Shown here piece after piece: positions 12,874 to 26,463 of a stretch of 64,000 nucleotides of DNA. The notes beneath the pieces were generated by a model. It had not been told where the DNA came from, ran no database searches, and worked only from the letters and a program-made list of their open reading frames with translations. Made by a program: the position numbers and the translations under genes. The DNA is from Casuarina equisetifolia. Its lineage: Eukaryota; Streptophyta; Magnoliopsida; Fagales; Casuarinaceae. How positions within the stretch are numbered: the stretch's first letter is position 1; every line of letters begins with the position of its first letter. The stretch spans positions 26,599,583-26,663,582 of the forward strand of contig CM052359.1 of the NCBI GenBank assembly GCA_028551475.1, read 5' to 3'.

Positions 12874-15800
12874 GACCTTTAGCGGCAATGGCAGCAATTA
12901 ATTCAAGATTCACCGGCTAGAAAACTCAAACCACTTCTCAAGAACAAACACTTGCGTACAGCTTCAATAAACCATAAATACTTCAGCTTCAATACTTAAG
13001 TTAACACTCTGACCTACTATATTCCAGCATGAAAACGTTTGAAATTTTAGAAGTATGCAACATTAAATGTGTAAAACATTCATGGGCAAGAAGAACAACC
13101 TCAAGCAACAACTATGAGAAACTAAAATATGGATGGACAATAAAGCAAAAAGATGCAGAATAGTTCTAGAGAAGTGAATTTAGGATTTTAGTTAAGCGTT
13201 AAAGTAACACAGACAGGTCAGAATGTTTTTGAGGGAAGTCAGAGAGATATGTCTTGTCGTCCATTTTCACTTTCTCTGGTTGTGCATTGGCCACACGTGT
13301 AACATGGTTGTTTGCCGTAAGAAGTTGTGAACTTAGGATCACTTAAAAGATGAGGCCAAAGTTTGTGGTTGATCGCGGGGCAGCCACGGTATGTCTCTAT
13401 GGGCTTGGAAGGTTAGAAGACTCACGTAAAGGACTGGAAGACCGAAAGCCGACTCAACTTGAAGCTAGTCCAGACAAGGAGGGGCTAAAAGTCGCTTTCT
13501 CCGCCTTGTCCGATTCCCTTCAAGAGCTGCAACTTCGCTTAATCATGTGGGGCAGCTGGTCCTTCCAGCATTCTGAAGACTCATTAAGTGCGAAGGTGAA
13601 AGGAGTGGAATATGATGGATTCAGTGAATGAAGTATCACTGAAACTTCAAGCTGTTCAACAAACAACAACCACAGAAACCAAGTCTGCATGTTGGGAACT
13701 AGATGGCCTATTACCTCTCCCTCCTGGGCGTCAATGAGTAGTCTAGTTTTATTATATTTTTATGTTAAAGGAATAAATTTGTCGTTTAGGATTCAGGGTT
13801 CTAGCGTAGGACAGTAAACCTCAAGACCCCATGCCCACATAAAATGCTTGAGATGATATAACTTCAAGTAGACCTTATTTAAGCTTTAATATCATGTTAA
13901 AAAGTTCAAAATCTATTAAAAAAGCTATTAGAGAAATAAACATATGTTTAAACAAGACCCAAAAATGCAATCTATCTAATGTGAGACCACAATCCTTAAC
14001 AAGTCATTTTACGTCCTGAGTTAAAGATCTATTTTCCAGATGAAATTGAGTTTTTTTTTTTTTTCAAGAAATAGTATTATAATTCAAATTCAAATATAGC
14101 TTTTAATTCAGTATGTTAAATAACAATTATTTTATATTATCATATCTTAATTCAATATATTTGTATATGTTTAGATATCTCTATTTGTTAATGTTACAAA
14201 CAAAAATCATAAGATAGTATTAAGATAAATACACAGCTTCTATGGAAGGCTGCGACCAATCATTATCAATTTACAGCTTCTATAGAAGGCGGTCATCAAC
14301 ATAAATAACATCATGTAGGACGTCGGCACTTTGACAGTGCGAGAACACTACAAAACTTCAACATCCAAGACTCCCTAATTTTCTTCTTCCCTCACTTTTT
14401 TATGCCTAAGACACTTACTTGGGCTTAATGATTGAATTGGTTCAGTTAATAATCTTTTTAAAAAGATAAAGTTGATCTCTTTCTAACAATGAAAAAAGCC
14501 ATGTTAAAAGGAAAATGAAGTACATATGTGAAGAATTCATAAACAAACTGAAGCTGACCTCCTTTGAAGAATAAATAAATTGATTTTGTGGGAAGAAGAA
14601 TCAAAACAAAAGATGAAACAAATTCAACATGATTTCCAGATTCTCAGAACCAATCGTCCAGTCTTAGCTTCTTTGTAATAATAGTTTTTCCTGCCTGACT
14701 AGCAAGGAAGAAAAGTAAAACCCCATCACATGCTGCTTTCTGTTATTTTCATGTCAAAAGTCAATTGATTTTTGGCAACCTGCACCAGAAAACCCCAAAA
14801 CACAAGAAACCTTCACCCAAAGAAAAGAACCGAAAATAAATGGAAAAGCATGTATTCAAAGCACGTCAGAGTGCATTCACCCAAAATTACAAGCTGACCA
14901 TTGGCTGTACACCCGGATTTCTGCAGCTAAGTAATATCGTTCAACTGTATCTTGGAAAGGCAAATTACATAAGGAGAAAAATGGATTGGGAACAAAATAT
15001 GGAAATTTAACTCAAATAATTAATGAAAAATGGAATAACACTTTTATTTCCAAAAGGAAAAAAAAATTGAAAAAAAATAAATCTTCACAACAGAGTCTAT
15101 GACTAGGTATGTGACCACACTACAGATCTACGAGCTTTTCGACATCATAATACCCCTAAGTTTAGCTCCGAGTACACTTCTTAATTCTGATGGAGCCAGG
15201 AGAAAAAAACAAAAAAAAAAAAGAAGCTATATTGCTGCATGCTGATTCCTCTTCATAGCAACTTTTGCAACATGTCCAATGAAAGCTTGCCTGCTGGCTA
15301 GACAAATAATGCCATCTGTGCAACTATAAAACTGCAAACTGGAAGCTTCTCACGTTTTGAAAATGCAGCTCTACTCAGGCAGCCAAGTGGATTTCCAAAT
15401 TTACAAACCTGATAAAGACTTTCGCTCACTGTAAGCCCCAGGTGAAGAATCATATTCCGCAGTATTTTACACACGCACAAGACCACCTGCAAGCATTAAT
15501 GGCCGCACTTTATTTGGTGTTGCTGAGTTTGGGTTTGTGAAAGAAAGGTAAAAAGATTCTGTCTTGTCCCCAAATCCTAAATGTAAGTTCATTTTAACTG
15601 TTTTACCAAAAGTGAAATCAAACAAAAGTCATCTTTTCAGGGGAAGGTGAAAAAACAAAAAGACATAAATATGAACAAGAAAAAACACTGTCTCCACTTT
15701 TGCCTTCCTGGGACAGTTATGAAGAATTTTTTTTCCTTTATCCCTTTAACTGTTATTTTAAGCATGAAACAAATAAGCAACTCATAGATATTTCAGTGAG

Positions 15801-15884
15801 ATAGAGAGAGAAGTCACCAAAAGGGAAAAAAAAATGGCTAGTCAAATGATTTGGCCAGTACACACCTCATGGACGTCATATGAG
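12874..15884. other. spacer between the acyltransferase start and the WDR48-like gene end
   Basis: This holds the acyltransferase promoter and 5' leader (left) and the WDR48-like 3' untranslated region (right); both genes are on the minus strand. A 93-residue plus frame at 13350-13631 starts with ATG and lies in a locally GC-richer patch, but has no recognisable domain and is not called a gene. Around 14236-14300 a 19-base block (acagcttctatggaaggct-like) occurs twice about 40 bases apart. Nothing else was seen. Confidence 0.5.
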
Positions 15885-18800
15885 TCACCTGGGTGAGACT
15901 ACTCTATAATTGAGAACAAGGTCGTCTGGTTTCTTCCATATATAAGTTCGCACTGTGGCTAAGCTCATGTCTGGGGACAAGACCTGGAAAAACATAAAAA
16001 TAGCTTTTCAAAGGGCGCAACAAGGCTGACACAATGACAACATGAAAGCAGCCCCACTCATTTTAAATTTCGCACAAATTAAATCAAGCACTGCATATGC
16101 ATTGAGTTCTCAAAGATGGATGACCATCAACTTTGCTTCCTGAAGAGTTAAATTTTAGCTCTACAGGACAAAGATGTTCAGACTCTGTTTGCTTCTTGTA
16201 CGACTGAGGATTGGAAATCGTCTCTTAGGCTTGACTACAAAGCAACAACTAAAATAAAAAATTAAAAGAGAGAGAGAAGAATCTAAGCCAAAGAAACAAA
16301 TTGGAGAGAAATATATGGAAATTTATTAGATTAATAATTTCGAATAACCATTTTACTAAAGCTACTCAATACTGCAGTCACTACTCTAGCATCTTTCTGG
16401 AGGCAAACAATGATAAATTAAAGATCAAACAGATATTAAAGGAAGAAAAGCTATGGATTTCCATATCTTCAACAAAAGTGGTGGATGACAGGTTGTAAAA
16501 GGGAATATGAAGGTGAAAGATTATTTCTATGAGAATAATGTTCTTAGGTCATAGTGAAATTAGCATTCAACAATTTCTGGAAGTATGCATAGCGGGGCCT
16601 AATGGTAATTTTGGAACTTAGACGAATACTTCCATCAAAAGAGGCAAGTTTCTTGTAAAGAAAAAGTTCTCAACGGTTCAGACCCCTCATAAATCCTGAA
16701 CCAGCAACTGCCTTGACAAGTAAGAGGGCATTTGACTCTTTGAAATTGGCACAATCATGAAGCAAATGCAAAGGCTAACAACATGTTAGATACTATACTA
16801 ATAGCAAATATAAAATGTCAATATGCTGTAGAACCAAGTAGCATCAAGATTCAGGCAACTCCTAGGCATAATTTGTACAAGTCAAGCATGGAAGCAGAAT
16901 CAAGTTCGAAGCAACTCACAAGCACAGAATAATTCGATTCCACTCAATATTCTTTTTTTGCTTTTTGAAACTGCCCACAAAAATTTTCCTATTTTATTTA
17001 CACATTTCTAAAAGTTAGGAAGAAATATACTTCACTATATCCAATGATTCCAAGGCAACCAATTTACCTTTCCTCCTTTCCCATGTTGAAAAGCAACAAA
17101 CATAGAAGAAATGATTGCAAAAATGAAATTCAACAAGTGAAATGCACGAGCTATAATGCAATTCTAATTTCACAGAAGCCATCTTAGTCGGATCAAATAC
17201 AAAATTTCCAAAACAAAATTTATTAATCTTTTTTTTCTGTATTTCCCTTCTGCAGATTCCAATTTCATTAAAAATTTCCAGCACAATAAAGCCACGGTTT
17301 ATAAGCCAGACTCTAATCAAAAGCTTTCTGTTACCAAACACTACATCCAAGGAGTAGATCCACTTGCCTGATTGTTGCACAATATCTCTATGGACGGTTT
17401 ATGCTTTTGCCAGGGCTTCAATCCAGATCGAAACAATCCATCTCCAACCACTGAATGTTGTAACGGTCCTCCAAGTCCAGGAGCAAAACTTCCGTCTGTA
17501 TTTGCACTGTCTGAGGGTTTGTCAAGAAGCATCTTTTCTATGACGTAATTAATGACCTACATCAACAAAGCAAAAGATCCCGAATATCAAGAATTGATTC
17601 TTCCAAACCACGCAGAATTTTGATTTTAAACACAAAAGTTGATGCTTTCTCCAATAAATGAGTGACTAAGCACTCAGGCAATACATGTCAAACTTCAAAC
17701 TTATGCATAGAAGCATGTCCATGTGTAAAGCCACACCCACCATAACACAACCAAGATTCCATCACAGAGATTTTTTTATTTCATTTTATATTTCAGATTT
17801 AGGGAAAACTTTGGTACTTGACTACTATTAGTGATGAAGGAGAACAATCATGTCTAGCAAAGTGTCAACCAAAACCAATAATCCGATGAGGCCTTAAAAG
17901 TAATGGTCAGCTTATTACCTTTGTTTTCCTTTCTACAAGCACATACTACAGGGTATAAAAGGGGCCAAACTAAAACAAGACAATTCACAGGTAGAAAGAT
18001 CCATAGTTATTAGCACTTCTATACATAAAACTCCAGTCCAATATTGCCTCTTTTTTCTAGACAAACTGAGACCCTGTCCCCTGGCAGCTCAAGTGAAGGT
18101 ACCAGGGAATCCCAACCTATATGGTTAAGATGCAAGAAACCAACTCCTCGCCCTTTACCTAACCCAAATAAATAAATAAATAAACCCCACATACCACTAC
18201 CATAAAACCCATTGCCGCCCAAATACTAACAATGTATTTGTTTCTTATATTGAAGTTTTGAAAGGCACCCTTTAAATCCACCTAAAAAGACTTGCCAGTC
18301 AATTTCGATTTTCTTGAATTTTGTCTTGGCCTTCATAGAGCATGTGCCAAAGCAGCAGGAGGAGGGGGGGGGGGGGGTGGCGCGAACTGATTCACATGGT
18401 TTACCTTTGTCTTAAAGTATTTGGATGATTGGAGTTTGGATTCTATCAGTCCTAATAGTGTTTGCATACTCATCTGTACTTCTATTGCAGATGAAACACA
18501 GTATCTAGGTACCAAGAATTCAGCACATCAAAGATAAAAACTGATCATTCTCTTCAGACAAAAATGAATAAAAGTAATAGGAAGTTTTTTCTTCTGTCAA
18601 GCAAAAAGAAAACACAAGGACTCTCACCTTTTGAATCCTCAATATACGAGGTGCACTTAGTTTCCCCTGTGTCAGGATCTGTATACCTGAACCTTCACAT
18701 GGATGTAAATAAAAGCTGCACCTGCAGAATGGAAAAAATTACACTCTGTTAAAGTTGCTGTCGTTGGCAAACTATAGTCTAAAGGTGTGCATAATCATGG

Positions 18801-21800
18801 CACTCTTTCAGTGAGATTCTACCATACAAGAAGATTTTAACTGACCATTTTTTCCCTCAAGACAAGAAGGCAGTAATCTTTTATCCACTTCCCAGGCATA
18901 TATGAGATTCATAATTGCCTAAAGGTTTTATTAGGTTATAACAGAACAGTATGCTAGAGTCAAGTGCTTCATGCAGAAAAGAGCAGATACATATAGGCAT
19001 GCACAGTGGAAACATAAATGTTAACAAATAGTGACATTTTTCCAATTTATTTTCTCCTAATGAAGAGTGCGCTCAACAGTAAGCATTGAGAGAACTGTCA
19101 AGGACATAAAAACACAAATACATTGGAAATCAGAAACTACTTGGTATTCTCTCTGGGAGGCAGGCGATTGTTTAACACGCAGTCCAGACACCAGAAAGGA
19201 AAGTCTTTCTCATCTTCAGTTCCATCTAAATCGGTGATTTTCTTTCTCCATGGACCTCCATGAGAACCCTCAGTTATAATTGAAGGAGGGGAAACAGTTG
19301 AAAATTCGAAAGGAGGATACACCATGGCATCATTCTCAGCATTAGAATCAACCTCAATTCTTGAGTGCACAAGACTCCTATGGCTAATATCCTTCCCAGA
19401 CAACACATCCCCATTGGCTGAAGGCTGGGATCCAAATCTTTGCTTTCTTTTGGCCAACCAATGAGCCAACAGTCCTTTAAGGGTTTCTCGAGCTAGATTA
19501 ACCTGCAAAAAGACCACCCATCCAATATGAACTTCAAAAATGTAACAGGAATTAGAGTTTCTCAAGTTTTTGGATCAATAGATTTTCATACTCAAAACCA
19601 ATAGAAGAATCGATTGTGAAACTTGCTTCTTGATTTCTTGCTATTATCAGAATACAACAGAAAAAATAACATTGATCAATTGTGAAAAATTAAACGGATT
19701 CTAAAACAACTCATTTTGGGAAACCAGGGGTCATAACACTCAACAGCTCATACACGGTGTAACAATGTCATGACAAAAAATAAGATGTTTGGGACCTTTG
19801 AGATTGCTCAGATCTTATGGTTTATATGGTTTCTTCAAAAAAAATATATCCTCCAAGATACAAGACAACACTTTTTATGCTCTCTGAAGAAATGAAACTG
19901 AATAAATATCGAACAGAAGCAAGTGCCCAAACCACCCAAAAAAAGGAACTATTAAGAAACTAAGACATACAATAGCCTAAAAGAAGTAGGTACTGAGTTT
20001 AAAAAACACAACATTCATTGTTTCATTCTGATAACAGGCATCAGATTACTTTTTTATCAGAAATTCAGTCAATTAAGAGGTAAAGGGAAAATGACAACAT
20101 ATTTCAACCTGTCATACAAGGTTATATACTCCCAAAGATTGAACAATATGAACAAATAAATCACCAAAATATAGAATTGATTGAAAAAAAAATACGAATA
20201 TCCCATACTAGCCCTTAAAAGAAGAAAGGAAAACCAAAAGGTGGGGGAAACAAACAAATCCATTAGATAAAGCATCACAACATAGAACATAAATAAATAA
20301 AGCGACAGGAAGACCTGGTCATGTAATGTGTATACCTTATCATCCTCAGGCTTCCCAATAATATTAAGGTCAGCTGAGTACATCTCTGCTGAAAAGCATT
20401 GTGGGGTGTCTAAATGGATGGATAAACTTCCCAATCTGGTATCCACCGTGAACCATGCAGGGATGCTTACCTGAAGCAGAATGAAGATTACATGATTGTA
20501 ATCAGAATTGTCAGAGTGAAACCTCAATTTCTCTACATAGGCTATTTTAGAGAAACCATACCATTTCGAAAAGCTCTTCCTTTTTCCCCTCAAATGACAC
20601 CTGGAATATTGAAACAAAAGCATGAATGATTACAGGACTCCTCCAAATATATCTTATTTAGATATCAATAGATATATTGTTAGAAATAACACGGGCACTT
20701 TCAAAATCAGGCGTCAGTACCATGTGAAGAATCATATCATTCTACTCAGACAAAAGAATATATAAAAAGATCTAATGTAACCTTTCCAAAATCCTCAACC
20801 ACAATGCCCCTGGTGATCTCCCACAGCTTGACTGAACCAGCAGTATCCTATCAATGAGAGATAATTTAATGAAGTCTCATTCAGAAAGGCTAACTCATTG
20901 GCAACAAAACTACAAATCACAAATAAAAAAGTGACTTTTATAGTAAAATACTAGGATGCATCATGGTTACCTTAGTCAACACATGCCTTCTGTTATTCAA
21001 AATTTCATGCTGCACTATCCCAGGGGTTCCAGGTATGGTAAATGTCGGTTCTTTGTAAACAGGAACCTACACATATGCCAAAAGGCCAGACTCAATGAGT
21101 TAAGAGAACACTAAAGTCAATCCCAAAATGAAAAACATCCAAAAGATGGAAACTCCAGATTAAAAGACCCACAGAATAAGAAGGAAAGAAAGAAAGAAAG
21201 AAAGAAAGAAGGAAAGAAGGAGGGAGGAAAAAAAAAGTTACTCATATTCCAGAATCCAGAAATAACAATGCAATGACCCAAGACATGCAATAGCATCATT
21301 AATCAATAACAATGATATGGAAAGAGAAATACTCACAGGAGTAGATCCCTCTAAGGAAACTCTTGCACGCGAAAAGGATAAGTTTCCAGCCAAAAAAGAG
21401 CCACCTCTTAGAAAGACCTTCTGAGGGTTACATCCTTCAGCAGGCCATCTATTGATGGTAGAATCAGTAGTTGCAACCCATATACTATCATCGTGCAAGG
21501 CCAATTGCAGAATAGGGTGTTCCCCTGTACAAAGCAAAAGACTTTCTCTTGTTGCCAAGTCTGTCAGGTATAACTGATGGTACAAACAGAATTTGGTGTC
21601 AAAAAGATAAGCATCAAAGCCAAACTAAAAAGAAATCCAAGAAAAGCTAGAAACAAAGCATAATTCGAAAAATAGGGAAACTGTACTCACTGAAAGGTCT
21701 CTCCCACCACTATAAACATGACTAAATGTTGGAGTGCTTGCAAGTGCCCAAACAGAATCTGTATGCACAGCATAGGAGTGCACACATCGCTGCTGACCAA

Positions 21801-24800
21801 GATCCCAGAGTCTATAAAGAAAGGTAGTAAATCAGCTATCTACAACCAAAGGGCACGTGCTACTACTGCTATGCAAAAAACATCTATACGGTTCCATATG
21901 AATCCTCATTGTTTACAGAAGAAGAAAGTTGCCAGTTTTCTACCTGATCATGGAATCTGAAGATCCTGATAGGCAATATCTGCAAGAATGAAGTTTATAG
22001 AAACCATCACTAATTTGCAAGAACAAATAAATACTACCATAAAAGAGTACACTTGAACAGGGTCTGGATGAAAGCCTGGTTAGCTTAAAAGTTGTTGGTC
22101 TGTGAAGATAACATGAATATGCATTTAATTGTGTGAGACAAGGTATGAAGGGAAATTTGCACAGAAGGTCTGTTGCAGTTGAACAAACTATTTAAGTAGA
22201 AAAGAGAAACTGCTATATCCACAAAAACCTAGCAAGTGATATACAAATTCAAGCAATCAACAAAGCATTAACCGTTTTGGATACAATATTTATCATTAGG
22301 GATACAATCAATCGAAACTGTTTTAAGGCAACTATTAACTTTTTGACATGGCTTGAAACACGAACACTGTGCTGAGCTCAGCTGAAGCTCAAATCAAACA
22401 TTAGGAATGTGTTCAGGGTTGGCTTAACAGAAATCAAGCATGCTCAAGTTGGAGATCAACTTAGGTTCCCTTCTGCTTACTAAGCAAATTATAACTCATT
22501 TCATACCACAAAACAAAAAGGCTAAACACTACAAATCTACAAGAATCAGAAATATATATTATAGGACAACTGACAAATGCATTTTACTCTATGAATTATA
22601 TTACCACTTTCTCATTAAGTTACTCTATGCTATGTAAATGTTAGCATGTGTGCATGTACCGTGTCACATATGTTATAAATTTAAATGGGCCTAACAAGTT
22701 GGATCGAGCTTATATAAGTATTTCTCAAGCCTAAACCAATCTGAGAGGATTCTATCCAAGTAAGCTTATTTAATATTTGAACACTAATTTTGAGCTTAAA
22801 TCATCATAAATGAACCAAAAAGTAGAACTTATATTAGCCAAGTTATAAAAAAAAATGAACCACTAGTATATCCTACATCAAGAATAGAAACAACAGCCAT
22901 CAACCCAAACATAAGGTGAAAAACGTTGAAGCAGCGCCACTTCATGAAACTGCAAATACAACAGCTAACTCTTTAAGTGTCTGCACACAATAATTCAAGG
23001 AAAACTTCCTTCAGAAGTATAGTAGACTCGGGCAGATTCACAAAAACTTTTTATTGGAATCAGAGCAGGATACTCCTAAAAAGACCATTAACTGCTATGA
23101 AGCTTTCCCAACACAGAAAAATTCTTTCTATCAAATAGGCAGGCTCTCATCCTTTCTTTCACCAACACCAAAGCTATCCAAAAACTTGGTTGAGACAGTC
23201 TACCAAACAATATCCGTAACAGTAAGATATAATTATCTTATACTGGTCAAAGTTCAGCATTTAATTTCAATAGAACAGCAGAATTGTCAAACTCTCTTCT
23301 TCCCTAACACATGGCCGAATACCAATATAATGCTTGCAGTCATCATATCTCTTCAAAAACATGCTTCCCTCAGATGTTCTCACATCTAAAAAGAAAACAT
23401 GATAAGCTCACTGAACAAATTACGAATCAGAATTCATTCAATTATTCAAGTTTCAGAAAAATATTGTGTGTACCATGAAATTAATTTGAGATGGAACCAA
23501 TCAAGTCAGATAATAGATAATGCAGGAAATTGGTTATACCCTTTTGCAGCCTTATTCATAGAATAAAAATAAAATAAAATTTTTTACAAACATAACATTG
23601 GTGTATAAATCAAGAAAAAACTGCAAGCTAAATCCTATATACCTGCCAGTAGAATCCAGAATCAAAGCCCTAATGTTATCTGTATGCCCTCGTAGTTTCA
23701 AGGTCTTTGAACCTGTTCTTGGGTCCCAAACACGAACAACCTAGAGAGAAAAATAAGAAAATTAGATAAACCCCACTTGAAATTATGACATAACTATAAA
23801 AGTAATGATAGTCAGTTCAATATAAGACCAAATACAAACCCCTCCAATAACTTCTCATAGGTAGCGCAGAGACACAGCAGAATATACCTTCTCAGTTCCG
23901 CCAGAGACAAGAAGTGTTCCACTATCATTCATTGCCAATGCATAAACTGACTCCTTATGGCCTTTGGCAGCAACTGGAACATATCCATGGGATTGATTTG
24001 TGTGCGCAGAAATGCTGTTACTTGAGCTTATGGTACGTAAACTTGTAATTGGTAGTGTACTTCCTGAACCATTGATACCATTGGAAGAATCATCTTCCAT
24101 TGCATCACCTGACTTTGAAGTCGGAACAAGTGCAGCTTCAAGGTCCCATATGAAAACCTCCCCTCCAAGGCCCCCAGAAGCAACAATATTGCTCTAAAAT
24201 GCATGACACTATAAACGGATCAGAAAATGACTTCATGGAATTTATCAATATGCCTTGTGCACAATATCTGCAATCATGTTAATAATGGTATGTAACAGAA
24301 GACAGAGACTAGGAACCTTTCACCCATGCACCTAATAGGTCCACGAAAAGTTTGACAAAGAAATTACATTTTTTTCTGCTGCAGCAAGACAAGTAACGTA
24401 GTCAGAGTGCTGACGGAGAGTCCTTGTACAAATTCCATCTGACATACAGTTCCACGTCTGGTTTATCACAACAAGTATTGTAACGCAATCATGTCAGACA
24501 ACCATAACAGTAAAAGATAATGCAGAGACTACACAAATAACAAAGCTCAAATATTAACAAACCTTAAGAGTCGTATCTGAGGAACAAGAAACAAGTGTGT
24601 TGTCACCTGCAAGGACAGCATCATTAACCTGCACAACCAGAGGAATTTTCCATGCACCCAATTAAAAGTTGAAATGCAATAAAGTAAAAAACAGGACACC
24701 AGCTCATATTTTCTAAGAAATCACAGTATTTAAGCACAACACAATTGGTGGATACCAATGTGTGACGCCTAACAATATTTTCTTCTTCTATTTCTTTTGA

Positions 24801-26452
24801 CAACATTAGCCGGGCTGGAGAAATGGTAATAGACAAAAAAGAGCTTGAACATATCCAACAAAAACATCTTATGTAACGCATTAAACATGTTTAACACACT
24901 TCTATTCTTTAGCATATAAGCTTGAAAGAATCAGTGAAGTTTCAACACTAACAAATAACTGTCAAAGTTGAAGCATCCAACATCACTTGAAGTAATTAGC
25001 GATACATAATAGAAAATAGAAGTAGCCAAGATAGATAGACGGTACCCAGTCCACATGAGACTCAAAAGTCGTTGAGCAGGTAGCTGCATCTTCCATCAAA
25101 GCCCATCTTTTAAGTGTGCCATCACGACTCCCACTGAAGAGGTAATCACACCCATCAGCCCCTGATGACTTTAATAGAGCCACACAGTTTACACCTGCCG
25201 AATGCTGCAGATAGACAAAAAGTGCAAAATGTTAATAACCCTAAACTTTCCAAAAAGAACTCCAATAATAACTTAAGGAAGAGGAAAGGAAATTTGAAGT
25301 GGGCAGAAGGGAGCACAGGGATAACTTTCAAATGTACTGGGAAACAAGATAAGTGATGGGTCCGACACTTTCACAACTGAACTGTCAAAGAGAAACTTTC
25401 TTTTCAAATGACCCCCCAACAGACAAAGGACATGGTCATACTTCTTTCAAGTGACAACAAAATTAGTGACTAACTGAATTCTCATCCCCTGCATCAAAGT
25501 AAGCAAAATTGCAAACTTCAAAAAGGTTAAGGCAAGTAGTAGCATAATATGTTAGTGTCGAAGCTTAAGCAACAGAAACCATTTTCTACCATTATGCAAA
25601 AGGGAAAGGAGAAAGAAAAAAAAAGGCAATTATGCCAACCAAGTAGGGGCTACAAGCACTCCCCTGCAGAAAGGATTTATGCTTTCAACCTAACACCTTG
25701 AGAAAGAAAACAAAATAAGGAAACAATATAAAACTGAAAAGTTATACCACTTACGGATTAGAGATGTTACAAAGCCATATATTTTCTAAAACCATCCAAG
25801 AAAAAACAACAAAAGCGAAGTATATTTTCAACAAATTCAGTGGAATCCTCATATATCTTGGATACATAGTTATACAGGCAGTTATTGCAAAATCAAGTTA
25901 ATTCTTCCAGAAGTCAATAACTTACACTTCTGTCAGGCCCAGATATGCAAACAAACCGTTAAAAAATATGACATCACGTTGCATGGACAAGGAATTACAT
26001 ATCAAGTGTAAGATGAATTGGTAATTTAAGGTGCAAATCAACGATGATGAGGAACACCTTCAATTTTTTAGTGCGAACACAGCTAGAGATTCTTTTCATT
26101 TGGATCACCAAAACTTTGTTAAACTAGGAGAAGCATCACATCATGGATATGATAAAGCTATATATATATAAAGACCAATAGAAAATCACACCAGCAAAAT
26201 GCTAATGACAGATTTGTTAGAGAAAAAAGTGTCAATTTCATAAGGACAGTGAACCAAAAAAAGGATTTTTTAGGGAGGCGAGAATAAATTTGAGAAGTCA
26301 AGGAGTGGAGATAAGTCGTTTCCCTCAAAAAAAAAAAAAAAAAAATGATTCACCTTTTTGTCATCTGCATCATTCAACACATATGTTAACCTCTTCTCCT
26401 TGCGAGGACGATTAGAATTGTTTGTATTGCCCGCACTACCCACACGGTGCAT
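15885..26452 (-). CDS. WDR48: WD40-repeat protein of the WDR48/UAF1 family (deubiquitinase cofactor)
   Basis: Seventeen coding exons (high to low): 26354-26452, 25046-25204, 24563-24628, 24368-24457, 23888-24193, 23643-23740, 21944-21979, 21691-21811, 21337-21573, 20971-21066, 20782-20847, 20562-20600, 20336-20470, 19141-19502, 18628-18721, 17368-17556, 15885-15983. They join in phase to 2292 bases, 763 residues. The start [10 protein letters not shown] is the plant-family start; an upstream GTG is not used. WD repeats run from about 40 to 460 ([74 protein letters not shown]). The C-terminal WDR48-type domain (DUF3337) starts near residue 470 ([17 protein letters not shown]) and runs to the end at NYRVV. 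In animals WDR48 activates USP1, USP12 and USP46; in Arabidopsis the likely counterpart is At3g05090. Two very small exons (36 and 39 bases) and one GC donor are present. The gene looks intact. Confidence 0.9.
15984..17367 (-). other. GC-AG intron (last intron of the WDR48-like gene)
   Basis: The exon ends ...AACAATCAG and the intron begins GCAAGT. The acceptor is TTTTTCCAG before GTCTTG at 15983. Only this donor keeps the family reading [10 protein letters not shown] in phase; the nearby GT at 17345-17346 would shift the frame. The match of CAG/GCAAGT is the classic strong context for GC donors. Confidence 0.8.
18364..18377. repeat. G14 homopolymer in a WDR48-like intron
   Basis: Fourteen consecutive G residues lie within the intron between the exons at 17368-17556 and 18628-18721. 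No function is evident. Confidence 0.9.
21178..21230. repeat. GAAA-type microsatellite in a WDR48-like intron
   Basis: A purine tract of about 50 bases built mainly from GAAA units grading into GGAA/GGGA lies between the exons at 20971-21066 and 21337-21573. On the transcribed strand it is a pyrimidine tract about 100 bases downstream of the donor. Confidence 0.85.
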
Positions 26453-26463
26453 CTCAGAAACCA

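Noticed and set aside
13350-13631. 93-residue plus frame upstream of the acyltransferase gene
   Set aside because: It has no recognisable domain and no splice partners. The GC-rich patch may simply be promoter sequence.
20069-20623. 184-residue minus frame
   Set aside because: It is read-through of two WDR48-like exons and their introns; the extra sequence is hydrophobic intron translation.
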